Source: Zhengitettix transpicula | Lineage: Eukaryota > Arthropoda > Insecta > Orthoptera > Tetrigidae | Assembly: GCA_037074705.1 (NCBI GenBank) | Contig: CM073594.1 | Span: 58,276,509-58,340,508, forward strand | DNA length: 64,000 bases | Direction: 5' to 3' | Part shown: positions 26,456-56,475 of the stretch, piece after piece | How positions within the stretch are numbered: position 1 is the first letter of the stretch | Layout: the number at the start of each line of letters is the position of its first letter | Notes under the pieces: generated by a model | Databases searched by the model: none | The model's input: the letters and a program-made list of their open reading frames with translations, nothing else | Told to the model about the DNA's origin: nothing | Position numbers and translations under genes: made by a program

Positions 26456-29400
26456 AATAAAATCTGTCCTTTGGCTAATTTCCACTAGTTATATATAATA
26501 CAAGTTGGATATAGTTTCAATTTTATTAAAAGTTTTATGACTTGTAAAAATTTACTGCACGGAATTATTCGGTTTCCTTGTCCTATTTATTATTTTGTTT
26601 ACTCTAATTCTTAATTTTCCTTCCCCGCTACCCGGATCAAATGTTTTCGGTTTATTACTCTTTATTTCTTCTTGAACAATATCAGCCTGTTAAAAGAAAG
26701 TGTAAGCACAATCTTAAACATCTGTCCAGTAATCAAATCAGAATTTACTGTTTCTATAAATTAGACCGAATCAGAGTAAATACTTTGGCACGTTCATTTA
26801 AAAAAAATTAATAGACTTGTCAACGTGTTTATTTATTATTGATAATGGTTGAACTTTCAGTATTACGTGGAAGACTCGAGGCGCTAAACTAAAAAAAACT
26901 TTTAGTATGCCATTTATTTTTTGTTTATGAAGCTAGTTGAGAGAGTGGTTCCATATAACGCCTGTAGGTTGAGGGCGTCGCGGCGCCTGGCACAGGCGTC
27001 GGACAGCTGCTTTCTCAAGACAGGGTCACTGCTCCGACCATCGATTACGCTCACAGTATTGCCGGGGTTAACGACCTCTCCTCTCTGAAACTAGTAAATG
27101 CTTAACGTTTACTATAGTTGCATCATAATGTTGAGAAAATGTTGTAAATACACTTGTGGTAAAGGCTGGGTAGAAAGCGACGAAGCTGAAGGGCAAATCT
27201 GGAAAGGATAGAATGATTACGAGAACGAGTTAGTATCGGTCAGCCGCATGAACTATTTGAATGAATTATTTATAACTGTAAAAATCTTCTGGACATGAAA
27301 ATAGAAGCGTCATGATGTTAGTCCGTGTGGGAGAATTGGGAATTAAGCGTAGTATGAATGAGTATTGTTTAATCAGAGACTTTCCGGACATACTTAGAAT
27401 TATCAAAATGATTACTTAATTTTAGGTCCGGTTTCGTGCTTCGTAAATTTGAAAGTCCGACTCTCCTTGATAGTTGTAAAATCTAGTAGTACGGGGCCGA
27501 GCCGATGTACGGAACTGCCGAGGAGTCTTCGATCTGCGCACGATGCGGAATGCACCAAAAGTAGGAGAAGGAATCGTCGACGTTTGACTTCCTTATTTGG
27601 GATGATGACGAATTAGTCTTCAGGTAACGCGGTCCGGAAATTCTGGATACTTTTTACCCACCGTGTTAAAGAAACAGTTCTGATATTCCGTCGCTGACGT
27701 GGGGAAGAAATGAGGCTTTTCTGGAGAAAAAAAGCGTCCGGAAAAACGCGTATTTCGTGGACTTCATAAAAAAAATAGTGGACGTGGCGTCTCGTTTTTA
27801 ATTTGGGATTGAACAGTTTAGTCTACGGTGCTGGATGTTTTAGGTCGTAAACCCCGAATGTCGGTTTCAGTATTTCCTGCCTGTAAAACATTGGGAGAGG
27901 AGGGACATAGTCTTGAAAACTGGGTTAACAACGGGATGTGAACAAGGACACCACGGACTTTCTGATGAATCTCTGGGTAAACTCTCCACCGGTTGTCGGT
28001 CATAACTCAAGAACTGTTCTACAGTCGGGGTATTAACTTAAGCTCGCTTTCCTAAGACTGTTTTAGGGAATATCCCATATAAACTTGTCGCCAATTTATC
28101 TCGGAAGTTGGGATTTAATTTTTGAAATCATATATAATTCCTAACGTTCAAGCTTACTCGCGTCTAAATTGCTTGCTCGCAGTTAATGGAAGATTGTTTC
28201 CCTTTTATTGGAGGAATAATTGTTAATGTACAAAAACGCCGTATCCGCAGACAGGAGAATGAATAGTGAAGTGTATATTTATTAATCAGTTTATCTTATT
28301 TGACTTTTCAGATGTTTCGATTTACTTGCTGTAACGGTGAAATTTAAAGTAAACGAGTGCATCTGACCTTGAAACAGTCATTTTCGATCAAGGTCTGTAT
28401 ACTTTCATAACTGTCCATGGAGCTCAAAATGGATGGGCAGTCTTCAGGAGCACGTAACGAATTAATAAATGAAGGGTTCGTGTGTTTGAATTGCGTTCCA
28501 GTTTCTCTGAACTTGTAATAGAATGAATGAATTCTCTTTGATGTCGACGGCCAAGGCTTCGGTCAATTTTGTGGATTTTTCGCTAGTTTGTCGTTTTGTT
28601 CAGTTTCTCCTGTCAACATTGCCTTCTACCGATTGCATTTTAAGATGCAAATATTCGTGACATTACTGGTGTAATGTGTGTCATTTCGAGAGGAAATTCG
28701 TCTAGGCGTAATGAGCCAACGGGTTGTGATTTGGAACGTTCCCAAGTCTGTATACCCAGTTTCAAGTAGACCGCATTCTCGCCCACGACCGTTCCAGTAA
28801 CAAGTTCACTGTTATATCTCGGACTGGCAGGAAGAACTCCCGCCATCGGGGGTAAAAGTACCAAGAGCCCGACCTACCTGATGCAGGTTTACAAGAGTTA
28901 GTCCTGCATCACTTTTAGGCCAATGCCGTGTAGGGTCCTAGTATACCTTTGGCTACCTTGCTCAAACCTTCCGAACCCCCCCCCCTCCCCTCCCCAATCC
29001 CTTCCTATGCTATTAAGAGAGTTGCCACCACGTGGGTTATTCTCAGTGGGTACTTATTTTTTTTTTAAAAAAGGGACGTACATAAATATAAATTACGGTT
29101 CCTTTTTTTCTAAAAAGCCCCCCAAGCTAGACACAAATTCAAATCTCTCGAATTCATCTGGTAGAACCTCCTATATGTTTACAGTGTTTGCGACTCTAGT
29201 TCCTCTCTGTTGTGGCTATCGTCTCTTCCAGTCCTCAAGATAAAATATTATTTGCCCCCTTTACGTATTAATTTTTTGAACACAGACCCTACTTTCAATA
29301 ACTAGTCATTGCGTTAAATCTTGAAAGAACCATTTGTTTGACAATATTTTGGGAAACTTATTCCTGTTCGTCGCCGTTTTATATTCTGGGGGACTGATGT

Positions 29401-30149
29401 ATTTGGGGATTTCCTCTTTCTTCGCGATGTTTTGTTACAGTGCAATTACGGAAAAAGTAGTAGTAGCAGCAGGAAAATAATATGTTGTTCAAACATAATA
29501 CCGCTGTAAATATAAAAAAAAATTATTTTTAATTGATTGTATTATAACTTATTTTTTCTAAAATCTTGCTTTGTTGGAACTTTAGAAACCCGGACTTTGA
29601 AATTAGATAATTTACTTATCTTTACAACACCTGAAGAAGTCCTAATAAATTATGGATGAACTTTGAGAATCTTTTTTACTATTATAATGTTTAAAAATTT
29701 GAATTAATAATAAATTTATAACTCAACAGGTAGATGTTTTCATTTATTTAAGGACGTCAGATATGTTAAAAGATTTGTATCTTAATTGACAATTTATAGA
29801 TGGAGATAGAAATTATAAACACAGATAAGTTTCAGAAATGTTGTACATTAAACATTCACTTAATGTTAAAACCAAGACTGATAAAGTTCCTCTTCGGAAA
29901 AATTTATACTTGCTCGCTCAGCTTTCAGGAGTGAGGAACGGACTGTTGTCCGCTCAGGGCACGGCCGCTCAAAATACGACACCCTTTGGACAGCCAGCAG
30001 CTGATTTCTGTCAAGCTTTACGTCTTATTTTCTTAATAAGACTAGTTGAATGTTCGATTTAGTTTTCAGTTTTAATCGTTTTTGTTCGTTATTTTAGAAC
30101 GCTTTTTTACTTTTTGAGTTTACCAAGTGGTATTACCGCGAACTATGAG
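26456..30149. other. No gene recognised upstream of kinesin-13
   Basis: Intergenic sequence with scattered GC-richer stretches (26960-27080, 27480-27640, 28640-29040). A frame at 28640-28864 (- strand) is locally protein-like but unrecognised. C-run near 28975-28996. Confidence 0.45.
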
Positions 30150-30368
30150 TTTTGACGTAATTCTCGTGTTGTGCGGATGATGTATTCGGAGTTGGGGAAG
30201 GTCTTGGATGGCGTGTCGGAACAGGCGCCTCTTGCAGATCGCTCGCAGTCAATACTCAGTGCACCGCTTGGCTTGGCTCCGTGACCCGCTTCCCAGCACG
30301 GTCTTGTACACGACTACGTCATCTGGGCGTCACGGGGCCCGCAAGTCCTCCCTGATGAGCAGTTTGCG
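30150..30368 (+). promoter_or_regulatory. CpG-rich 5' flank / probable promoter of kinesin-13
   Basis: GC and CpG content rise sharply here and stay high through exon 1 to about 30600, in contrast with AT-rich flanks. A tcagtg initiator-like motif sits near 30256. I see no clear TATA box, which fits a broad, housekeeping-type promoter. The transcription start is not determined by sequence alone. Confidence 0.5.

Positions 30369-30381
<13 letters not shown>
30355..30381 (+). promoter_or_regulatory. Short upstream ORF overlapping the kinesin-13 start codon
   Basis: An ATG 14 bases before the exon 1 ATG opens an eight-codon frame (MSSLRWAG) ending at TGA 30379-30381, in a different frame and overlapping the main start. 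If the transcript begins upstream of it, it could lower initiation at 30369 and favour leaky scanning. Confidence 0.4.
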
Positions 30382-48913
<18,532 letters not shown>

Positions 48914-49690
48914 TGACTGAACTAGACTCCAATAAGCACCATAAAGTCCTTTTAATATTTTATACACGATTGTTACTATTGATTTTTACAGCAGTTTTTA
49001 AACTTATTTAATGTAGAATGTGATATTTTTATTGAAGCCGATCTTAAAGGTTTATATATTTTATACTTCCAGTAATTTTATGTTAGTACTCCAGTAATAA
49101 CAAAATAACAATCGCCACAAATGTTACACGTAAATCGTTCCTTCGAAAATTAAATTTGTGAGATGCCTTGTCGTCCAGTTGTCAAAGTGACTCGACGGAT
49201 ACCGTGTTATTTGTGCTAGTGTCGACTATTTATTTGTTAATTGAATTTTTTAGCGTGGATATGTAAATTATGGTTCTTGTGCATCATATTCAATTTACTC
49301 TGAAAGTCAAAAATTCAAGCAATTAGTTCTTGTGCTAATCGCCGTTGACGAACATTGACTACATATGATGATTTGCACAGATAGTTTATTTATTGTTATG
49401 AGTAATTTTTCATGTCACAAATATTGTCAATGTTATGTAATATGGACATTTGCACACGAAAAACTTGCTGTGTACCATTGTTAATCTAAAATGATGATTG
49501 TTAATTTTGGCTTACTCAAATTAATCCATGACATGCAAAGATTTGAGATTAAACAAGTCGAGATCTTTTAATTCTAACATTCTTTAATGGCAAAAAATTC
49601 CAGGATATTTATTTAATAAAACTGCCTACTCTTGACCTTCTCTGAATGTTGAATAAATTTGTCAATAAAATAGTTTTTTAGACATTACAA
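48914..49690 (+). other. Kinesin-13 3' UTR with polyadenylation signals
   Basis: After the stop at 48913 the sequence is AT-rich and non-coding. AATAAA hexamers occur near 49614, at 49652 and at 49664, so a cleavage site around 49680-49690 is likely, giving a 3' UTR of about 770 nt. Confidence 0.6.
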
Positions 49691-49955
49691 GTATTGAATT
49701 TTCTCCACTTACCTTCTTTATCTTAGTCTGGCAGGACCCTTATGTTGGAAGATAGTTTCACACTCATTATTTTTGTAATTTGTGGAAGAAATAGTAAGGT
49801 TAAGAACTGGTATTGAAGAATGATTTTTTTAGGCTAATCTTTTTTTTTATTATAGATGTGCACACACTCTTAGATAATTTCATCATATTCTGTACTGTGG
49901 GAAATTATTTCCTATGTATGTATTTGTGTGTGTGTGTGTGTTTATATATATATAC

Positions 49956-50383
49956 TTGGTGACAAAGTCACATTCAAACTTGGATAGTGAGGAAGGATAG
50001 AAATAAAAGGAGAAATAGGAGGAATGCGCTTTATGTGAATTCATATGCTCAGGCGAAGAATTACGCACATACAAAAGGATATGTTCAAAGCAGAGAGAAG
50101 GATGGAAGAAGAAGGAAAGACTGAAAATATTTGACCCAGACGGGACTTGAACCCACATATTCTGCTCAGTACACAGAATACATTGGTTCAAGTCCCGCCT
50201 GGGCCAAATATTTTCAGTCTTTCCTTCTTCTTCTATCCTTATCTCTGCTTTGAACATATGCTTTTCTATGTGTGTAATTCTTTGCCTGAGCATATGAATT
50301 CACATAAAGTGCAATCCTCCTATTTCTCCTATTTATTTCTATCCTTCCTCACTATCCAAGTTTGAATGTGACTTTGTCACCAA
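49956..50383. mobile_element. 428-bp near-perfect palindrome made of two head-to-head SINE-like halves
   Basis: Left arm runs ttggtgacaaagtcacattc ... caggcgaagaattacgcaca ... gacccagacgggacttgaac and the right arm is its reverse complement, gttcaagtcccgcctgggcc ... ctttgcctgagcatatgaat ... gaatgtgactttgtcaccaa. The centre (about 50160-50178) falls inside a tRNA-like head: each arm ends at the T-arm/B box ggttcaagtcc. A single-arm relative with a complete head lies at 50463-50672. Confidence 0.85.
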
Positions 50384-50462
50384 ATTAGTTCCAATTCCTT
50401 AATGGATTCTCCTAATATTTTGTTGTTGTTGGTGTGTGTGTGTGTGTGTACACACACACACT

Positions 50463-50672
50463 CACTTGGATAGTGAGGAATGATAGAAATAAATAGGAGC
50501 ACTTAATGTGAATTCATATTCTCAGGTGTAGAATGGTGCACATAAAAAAGCATATGTTCAAAGTTGGGAGAAGGAGGAGGAAGGACTGAAAATATTTGAC
50601 CCAGGCAGGACTTGAACCTGCGTTTTCTGCTCAGAACAGAGACTCCTTAACCATCTTAGACACCAGGTCAAG
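50463..50672 (-). mobile_element. tRNA-derived SINE with a complete tRNA-like head
   Basis: On the - strand, 50669-50601 folds as a cloverleaf: acceptor GACCTGG/CTGGGTC (seven pairs allowing G-U), anticodon stem CTCTG/CAGAA with one mismatch and loop TTCTGAG, and T stem GCAGG/CCTGC with loop TTCAAGT. A box and B box (ggttcaagtcc) are present. It is followed by about 140 bp of body shared with the neighbouring palindrome, so I call it a SINE rather than a functional tRNA. Confidence 0.65.
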
Positions 50673-51094
50673 TTCCTTGCCAGGCAAATTAGTTCCTTAT
50701 TGGATTCTCCTAATACTTCATTCCGTCTACTATATCCATTCCTCCACTAAACAACTATTTGTCCATAATAAGACTGTCTATATATCTATTTTACTAATTG
50801 CATAATTATTTAGACCCCTCTTGTCCGTCACCCTTTTATACACACTCTGTAATTTATGACATATTTTTTGGCTCAATTGGATACTCAACTTTTTAACCAA
50901 ATTTGAAATTCAATATTCTTGTCTCCGTCATCTAGACCTATAATTAGCATTTCAAGTTATACATTTTACTGCCTCTTTCATCTTTTCTACTTGTCTGGAA
51001 TGATTGATTTCAATCTTACGTTAGGTTATTATTTTCTCAAAAGGCAAACAATGTACCTTTATAAAATGTAATTCTACTGACATAACTCCTGTGG

Positions 51095-51720
51095 CTAAAC
51101 TAAAATTTTGATTAACAAAATTTTAAGCCCTTGAAAGCTATTGCATCCACTTTCTATAATTTTACCAATTAATTGTCTCAACATTGTGCAAATTTGTCTG
51201 ATGTATTGTTCAGTTGGATTGATTGAGGGTGCCTTACTAAAGTAAATATTGGTTTTATCCTTTTCTCTTTTAAAGTGTTTATCCATTCTTTACAATTAAA
51301 TGGTTTCCCATTGTCTGACGGTATCTTTTCTGGCTTACCACATTCATTAATATACTCCCTCAATATCTTGTTCAGACATGATTTGGTGTTAGCTATTTTT
51401 ATCCCACAAAGTTTAACAAATTTGGAAAACAAATCCATGACCATCAGTATGTAAACACATCCAAACTTGGTAAAGGGCCAAATAGTTCTACTGCAACAAT
51501 TTCATTTGTTTTCCCTGGAATTTTATTAATACGGGTCTTCAAAAACAAATTTATTCTCTTGGCAATTTTAACATGACCTTACGTATTTCTTGATATCACC
51601 ATGCATTCCTTTCCATGTCACCAGCCCAGACATTAGCTTTATTGTCTTATTTATTCACACATGTCCAATCTTATCATGAAAAACCTTAAAAATATTTTTC
51701 CTGAGATTTCTTTGGTATCA
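51095..51720 (-). pseudogene. Retroelement integrase remnant
   Basis: The - strand frames show an H2C2-type zinc-binding start (HDKIGHV, later a C-x-x-C after KKYVRSC) near 51700-51560, then MVMDLFSKFVKL, PSDNGKPFNCKEW and KPIFTLVRHPQSIQ (51444-51190). These fit the D-D-E core of Ty3/gypsy integrases. The reading frame is split at about 51200 and elsewhere, so it is non-functional. Confidence 0.8.
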
Positions 51721-52048
51721 ACAGTACCCATCCTCTTCTTGACAATTGGCTCCTTTCAAACAACAATCCCTGATTTAATATGTAGCTGGATCACCCTTTT
51801 TTAAACCCTTTCCTGTTCAGGATACAACTTATCCATAATCTTTTTCATACAGGGATCGTCTTGCTGTTCCCGTTTAACTTCATTTTGTTCTATTAATATT
51901 CTATTCTTTATATCTCCCTTTCTACACTTTACCCCTGTAATTCGTTTCATTCCTTTACACTCGGGTTCACCCATTACCTATAAGTCCCAATCTTGTCTAC
52001 TCAAAAAAAATGTGACTACATTGTCCTTCCCCTTAACATACTCAACAT

Positions 52049-52243
52049 TTAATTGTATTCAGCCAGCATTATGGACCATCTGGTAAGCCTCGAATTTGTA
52101 GTTTTACTGTCCTTCAAAAACATTAGAGCCCTTTGATCTGTATACAAAGTTACTTCCCTACCTAATTTACAATTTCTAAATTTAGACACATCATATACTA
52201 CAGCCAATAACTCTAATTCAGTAACCTGGATAAGCTCTTTCAT
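52049..52243 (-). pseudogene. Retroelement RNase H remnant
   Basis: Frame includes TELELLAVVYDVSKFRNCKL, then REVTLYTDQRALMFLKDSK and RLTRWSIMLAEYN. This matches the Ty3/gypsy RNase H (E-L-E-x-L-A ... T-D-Q-x-A-L ... R-x-x-R-W). It ends where the integrase region should follow; the link is broken. Confidence 0.85.
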
Positions 52244-52399
52244 ATTTTTGCAAGCATATACTCTTCATCGAAATTGTTCTCTTCCTTTGCCATCAAATTG
52301 GCTCAATACCACTGCGATGGATACTTTGCTAGCATCTGACATAATAATGAAAGTTCTATCCCCCATTGGCTGACTTAACACAGCCATTTTCACGAATGC

Positions 52400-53374
52400 T
52401 TCCTATTAACATTTTTCTTTAACAATTTATAGAAGGGAGCAAATTTTTTAGCATAATCCAAAATAATATTTTGATAAAACACACAATATCCTATAAATTT
52501 TTTCATTGTTTTCCTATTTAGAGGGGCAGCTAATTTTTCTAGCCTCAATATTATGTGGCATAGGTTACCCCCTTCGCTTTATACTGAATGTCCTACAAAT
52601 TGACTTTCTCTCTGACATAGGCTAGTCTGTTCTAGATTAATCGTCAGCCTGGCTGCCTTTAATTTGCCTAAAACCTACTTCAAATTTTGAAAATGTTTCC
52701 CAAAACCTTCATTGGCAAATACCAAATCATCAATGTAAATATGAAAATTTTCATGTTCACCTCTCAAAATTTGATTCAGCTGTTAATTAAAATAAAAAAT
52801 TTGAGAACTTATTTTTAGTATAAATAGTACTTGAAGTCATACTGCTGTGCCTACTGTAAACGCTGTCAATTTCCTTGACTCTTTGTTTAGAGTTATCTGT
52901 TAATATCCTTTTATTAAGTCCACAGAGCTTAACCACCTTTTCCCATTAAGTTTCTTCACTAAATTCTCAATTTTTTTTCTGGGTAATCATAAGTAGTTAC
53001 TACGATCTGGTTAAGCCTTTGTGTATCGAAACATAACCCCAACGGACAATCTTTCTTCGGGACTATCACAATATTATTATTGTATGAAATGTCGCAATAT
53101 TTATAACATCAATTTCCAACATTATTTGATAGCACAATTTACCTCCACTTTGACATTCAGGAATATTAAACTTTTTAACTACAACTGGCTTGTGATCTAT
53201 TGTTTCAATGTGGTATTTATACCCTTGAATTAATCCTATCACCACATCCACAATACCCTTAAATTGATCATTCAGTTTCAAATTCTCGTATATCTTCCCC
53301 TTACTCCTCATTTCTTCTTGTATGCAATGTATTCTTTGTCCACTATCATCCCCTGTGTACATTCTCTTTTGCAA
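52400..53374 (-). pseudogene. Retroelement reverse transcriptase remnant
   Basis: Pieces in order on the - strand: IQGYKYHIETIDHKPVVVKK (upstream lead), PKKDCPLGLCFDTQRLNQIV, LVKKLNGKRWLSSVDLIKGY, and the catalytic box IYIDDLVFANEG with YIDD at 52737-52726, then MKKFIGYCVFYQNIILDYAK. These are the standard RT fingers, palm and connection. Several stops and shifts interrupt it. Confidence 0.85.
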
Positions 53375-53389
53375 AAATATTTAAACTAC

Positions 53390-53660
53390 CTGGTGTCTTA
53401 CAATCCAATCCAGTCCTAATACTAGGGGCACAAACAGTAACTTATCTACCGTACACTTTATAAATACTTCCTGCCCTTCAATTCCGATTACCATTAAAAT
53501 TTGTTTACTAATTCTTTAATTTATACTTCTAATTGCTCCATGTACTCTTACCCTAGCTACTATTACATTTTGCCCCCCCCCTCAATTCATTGTATAAAAG
53601 TTGACTATTAAAAGTAGTTGTAGCCCCAGTTTCAGTAATAGCCTGCCTTGTCTCAAGTTC
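53390..53660 (-). pseudogene. Possible retroelement protease remnant
   Basis: Includes VDKLLFVPLVLGLDWI, resembling the I-L-G-x-D-W segment of retroelement aspartic proteases, and an upstream TGATTTF stretch. Position between gag-like and RT regions fits. No clear D-S/T-G catalytic triad is seen. Confidence 0.4.
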
Positions 53661-53828
53661 TTTAATTTTAATCTGAATGGATAATAAGTCATGATCAGAT
53701 CTTTCCCCACCTTCAACAACATTTTCCTCCAGAAAACTTTACTTATTCACCAAAATTGGTATAATTTGTTACTTTCTATAGTCCCTAATTTTTCTTCCTC
53801 AACCAGGGACACACCAGTGAAGAAGTTT

Positions 53829-54092
53829 TTAGTTTTTCTTCAGTTTAAAGCTATCATCCCTGCTTGCTTCCCTCTCATTTCTAGAGTTCCCATTTACACT
53901 TCTCTCTCCATACCTGCCACTGTACTTCCAATTATCGTGATTGATTCCACCTACCCTTATTAACCTCTTCATTTTGATTTCTATAATTTTTAATTTTCTG
54001 ATTTCTCCTCTCGCATGTCCTATCCATACCAGGTCTCCGTTTCTCCTCCTTTCCACATCATCTAAAAACTTCAGCACTTTTAACATCTCCAT
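53829..54092 (-). pseudogene. gag-like remnant of the retroelement
   Basis: An 87-codon charged frame (MEMLKVLKFLDDVERRRNGD, later RYGERSVNGNSRNEREASR) lies upstream of the protease/RT in the - orientation. No C-x2-C-x4-H-x4-C knuckle is visible, so assignment rests on position and charge. Confidence 0.3.
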
Positions 54093-55096
54093 TTCAGTTT
54101 TTTTCTTCCCAATTGGTCTTAATTATTTAAACTTCAAAATGAAGTTAACCTAACTCTATTTACCAATTCCTCCTCAAATTTGGTACCCTAGTATTTATTC
54201 TTATTTATCATGGCAATAAAATAGTCCTCTCTAGTGCCATCTTTGTTATCCTTATATCTCCCATTATGTAAAGTTTCTAAGGATTTTTTACTTTAATAAT
54301 TTAAACTTCCTGTCTTCCCATACTACTACATCCAATCAACTCAAAATTCCCCCCACCCCAAACACTGTCTAATAACCTGTGCTTGGCTGTGTAAGGGAAT
54401 ACTAGCTGCCACTAAAAATTGTAATTCATTAATAAACTTATAAACTTTTTTGGATTTTGATTGTCCTTGTTCACATACTTCGGCAACCTTAATTCAATCC
54501 ATTCAAATTGCTGCCCGAATTTGTTTTCAATTGATCATACATATTTTATAAGAATAATATCCTTTCCTCCTCCATTTTATTCTGATCATCTTTTATGAAT
54601 TTACACTCTTCTTGTCTTTCAATTTCAATTTTACATACTCTTTTGTACAACGATTCTACAGTGTCCTCTACATATATATTTTTCTATTTGCATACTCCTT
54701 CAACTAAATCTTAAGATTTTCCAACTTAGCATTCACCTCATTTTTCGTACCATTTAAATCATTACTCATTTTATTTGCTTAACTCAATCTGTATCTACTT
54801 CCTTAATTCCATTCTTTTTTGTGCTCTTCTGTCTTCATGCACTTCACAGAACCTCTTTTTGTTGACCCCCCCCCCCCTCTTTTTTCTGCTTTTAACACAC
54901 CCTTTTTTAAAACACACTAGCAACGAACTTCTTCCTGCCACGAATCATACTGCAAACATCCATTGTTCCGCGTCACTCGTTTGTTTTTGTCCTTGTCTCC
55001 TGCTCTTGTTTTTCGTCATGTGTCAGTTCTTGAAGTTACATAAAAGCTCCAATGTTCTAGGGCAACAAATTTAGTAATAGATAAGTATTTATTTTG

Positions 55097-55108
55097 GGGC
55101 GCCAGCTT
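55097..55108 (-). other. Candidate primer-binding-site motif
   Basis: The - strand reads CTGGCGCCCCAA. TGGCGCC is a frequent start of tRNA-primer sites in Ty3/gypsy elements. The expected CA end of an LTR just before it is not seen, so this is tentative. Confidence 0.35.
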
Positions 55109-55337
55109 ATTTTCAAGTAAATAACCAAACTGGGATATTTTTTAATATTTAATTTTTTGAACACGTGACAGGTTCCTCACAGCATGGTTTGAATTATCAA
55201 CATATGGCTTTACTACACTTTTAAGTGAGTTAAATGACCCTTGAATGAGCCGACAATGGGGCTTGCCTACGTCAATTGTTATAGCTCGACAATCCACACA
55301 ATAACACAATTACACAGTTATCAAGTTGATATGTTAC

Positions 55338-55344
<7 letters not shown>

Positions 55345-55397
<53 letters not shown>
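55345..55397. repeat. (TA)n microsatellite
   Basis: About 52 bases of alternating T and A, flanking the inverted-repeat arm that follows. A second, shorter run lies at 55591-55612. Confidence 0.95.
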
Positions 55398-55400
<3 letters not shown>

Positions 55401-55692
55401 CAGCCGGCCGGTGCACGGAATGGTGTAACACTCCTTCCTGAAGAAGGAGGCTGAGAGCCTCCGCAAATTTGAAGAACAACCTTCAGTTCCTCATGGCGAC
55501 ACCGTACTTCACTTTCAGGTAAGCCACAACCTATCTCTCTCTCCTTTCCATACCAATATTTTTGACAATATCACATTCTCACTATTACAATATATATATA
55601 TATATATATATATTCTTCAAATTTGCGGAGGCTCTCAGCCTCCTTCTTCAGGAAGGAGTGTTACACCATTCCGTGCACCGGCCGGCTGCGGA
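55397..55692. repeat. 80-bp near-perfect inverted repeat in a TA-rich setting
   Basis: Arms 55397-55476 (ccgcagccggccggtgcacg ... ccgcaaatttgaagaa) and 55613-55692 (ttcttcaaatttgcggaggc ... gtgcaccggccggctgcgga) are reverse complements. The GC-rich arms stand out from TA repeats on both sides. The spacer includes atggcgacaccgtacttcac and a donor-like gtaagcc. Confidence 0.85.
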
Positions 55693-56075
55693 CTTATATA
55701 TATATATATATATACACACTGCGGACTTATATATATACACACACACATACACACACTCATAATTTTGTGCCCAGTCGTCACACAGTTCAGGTATGTATGT
55801 ATAAATAATGAATATTATGACAGGAAGAATATAAGAAACTGACTGTTCCCAAAAATAAAAATCCAACAATTTGTGATGAGCAATGGACGTTACAAAAATG
55901 TTATTAAATTTTGTATTTAGTATATTCTTGAAAGAAGCATCATGTTTTGGAAGAATACAGGACAAATCAAGTTATTTTGTCACACATTACTGTTACATAC
56001 AGTAGGTCGGAAACCCTGAAATGAAAGTATAATTTCATCAACATTACTTCTATAATATAATTCTATTTAAAATGA

Positions 56076-56475
56076 ACAATATATTGTTCTCGGAGCTCAA
56101 CCGGGTTTTGCATAATCGTTCTACAATTATGTAATTTTTCCTACGGGGCAAAATTAAACGCTGGTTCGGATGCTGGGGAACGTAGAAAGTTCGAACAATA
56201 TACACGTTGCCAAGTTTCGCAGGCCCGACCTCGCTTAAAAATCTTCAATTTATCACCCTTCTCCACTTTGCTACAGCAAAGCCACCGTAGGTGTGGAGAT
56301 AGGATTTGCTGGCAGAGCTAGATAGATGGCATAAAAAATAAAACAGAACTTTGCTTTGGTCTTCCTTATTCAAGAAGGTTAAGGTGTAGAATGCTAAGCA
56401 ATTGATCTTCAGAAATTCTACAATTATGTAATACAATTATGCAAAACCCTGTTGAGCTCCGAGAACAATATATTG
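56076..56475. mobile_element. 400-bp element with about 50-bp terminal inverted repeats
   Basis: Left end reads caatatattgttctcggagc then tcaaccgggttttgcataat; the right end is its reverse complement, attatgcaaaaccctgttga then gctccgagaacaatatattg. The cargo includes sequence shared with 57564-57977 (other entries). Non-coding, MITE-like. Confidence 0.7.
56139..56330 (-). repeat. Inverted duplicate of 57780-57977
   Basis: cctacggggcaaaattaaac ... ccaccgtaggtgtggagata ... agctagatagatggc is the reverse complement, with a few differences, of gccatctatctatctagctc ... ttttgccccgtagg at 57780-57977. Confidence 0.85.

Larger units (their letters stand above)
51090..55108 (-). mobile_element. Decayed Ty3/gypsy-type LTR retrotransposon
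   Basis: Read on the - strand, fragments occur in the order gag-like, protease-like, reverse transcriptase, RNase H, integrase, which is the Ty3/gypsy order. All domains carry stops and frameshifts, so it is inactive. A TGGCGCC primer-site-like motif lies at about 55097-55105, where the internal region should begin. I could not find matching LTRs on the two sides, so borders are approximate. Confidence 0.75.

Noticed and set aside
50596..50700. Protein-like frame TQAGLEPAFSAQNRDSLTIL
   Set aside because: Translation of the tRNA-like SINE head, a common source of false proteins.
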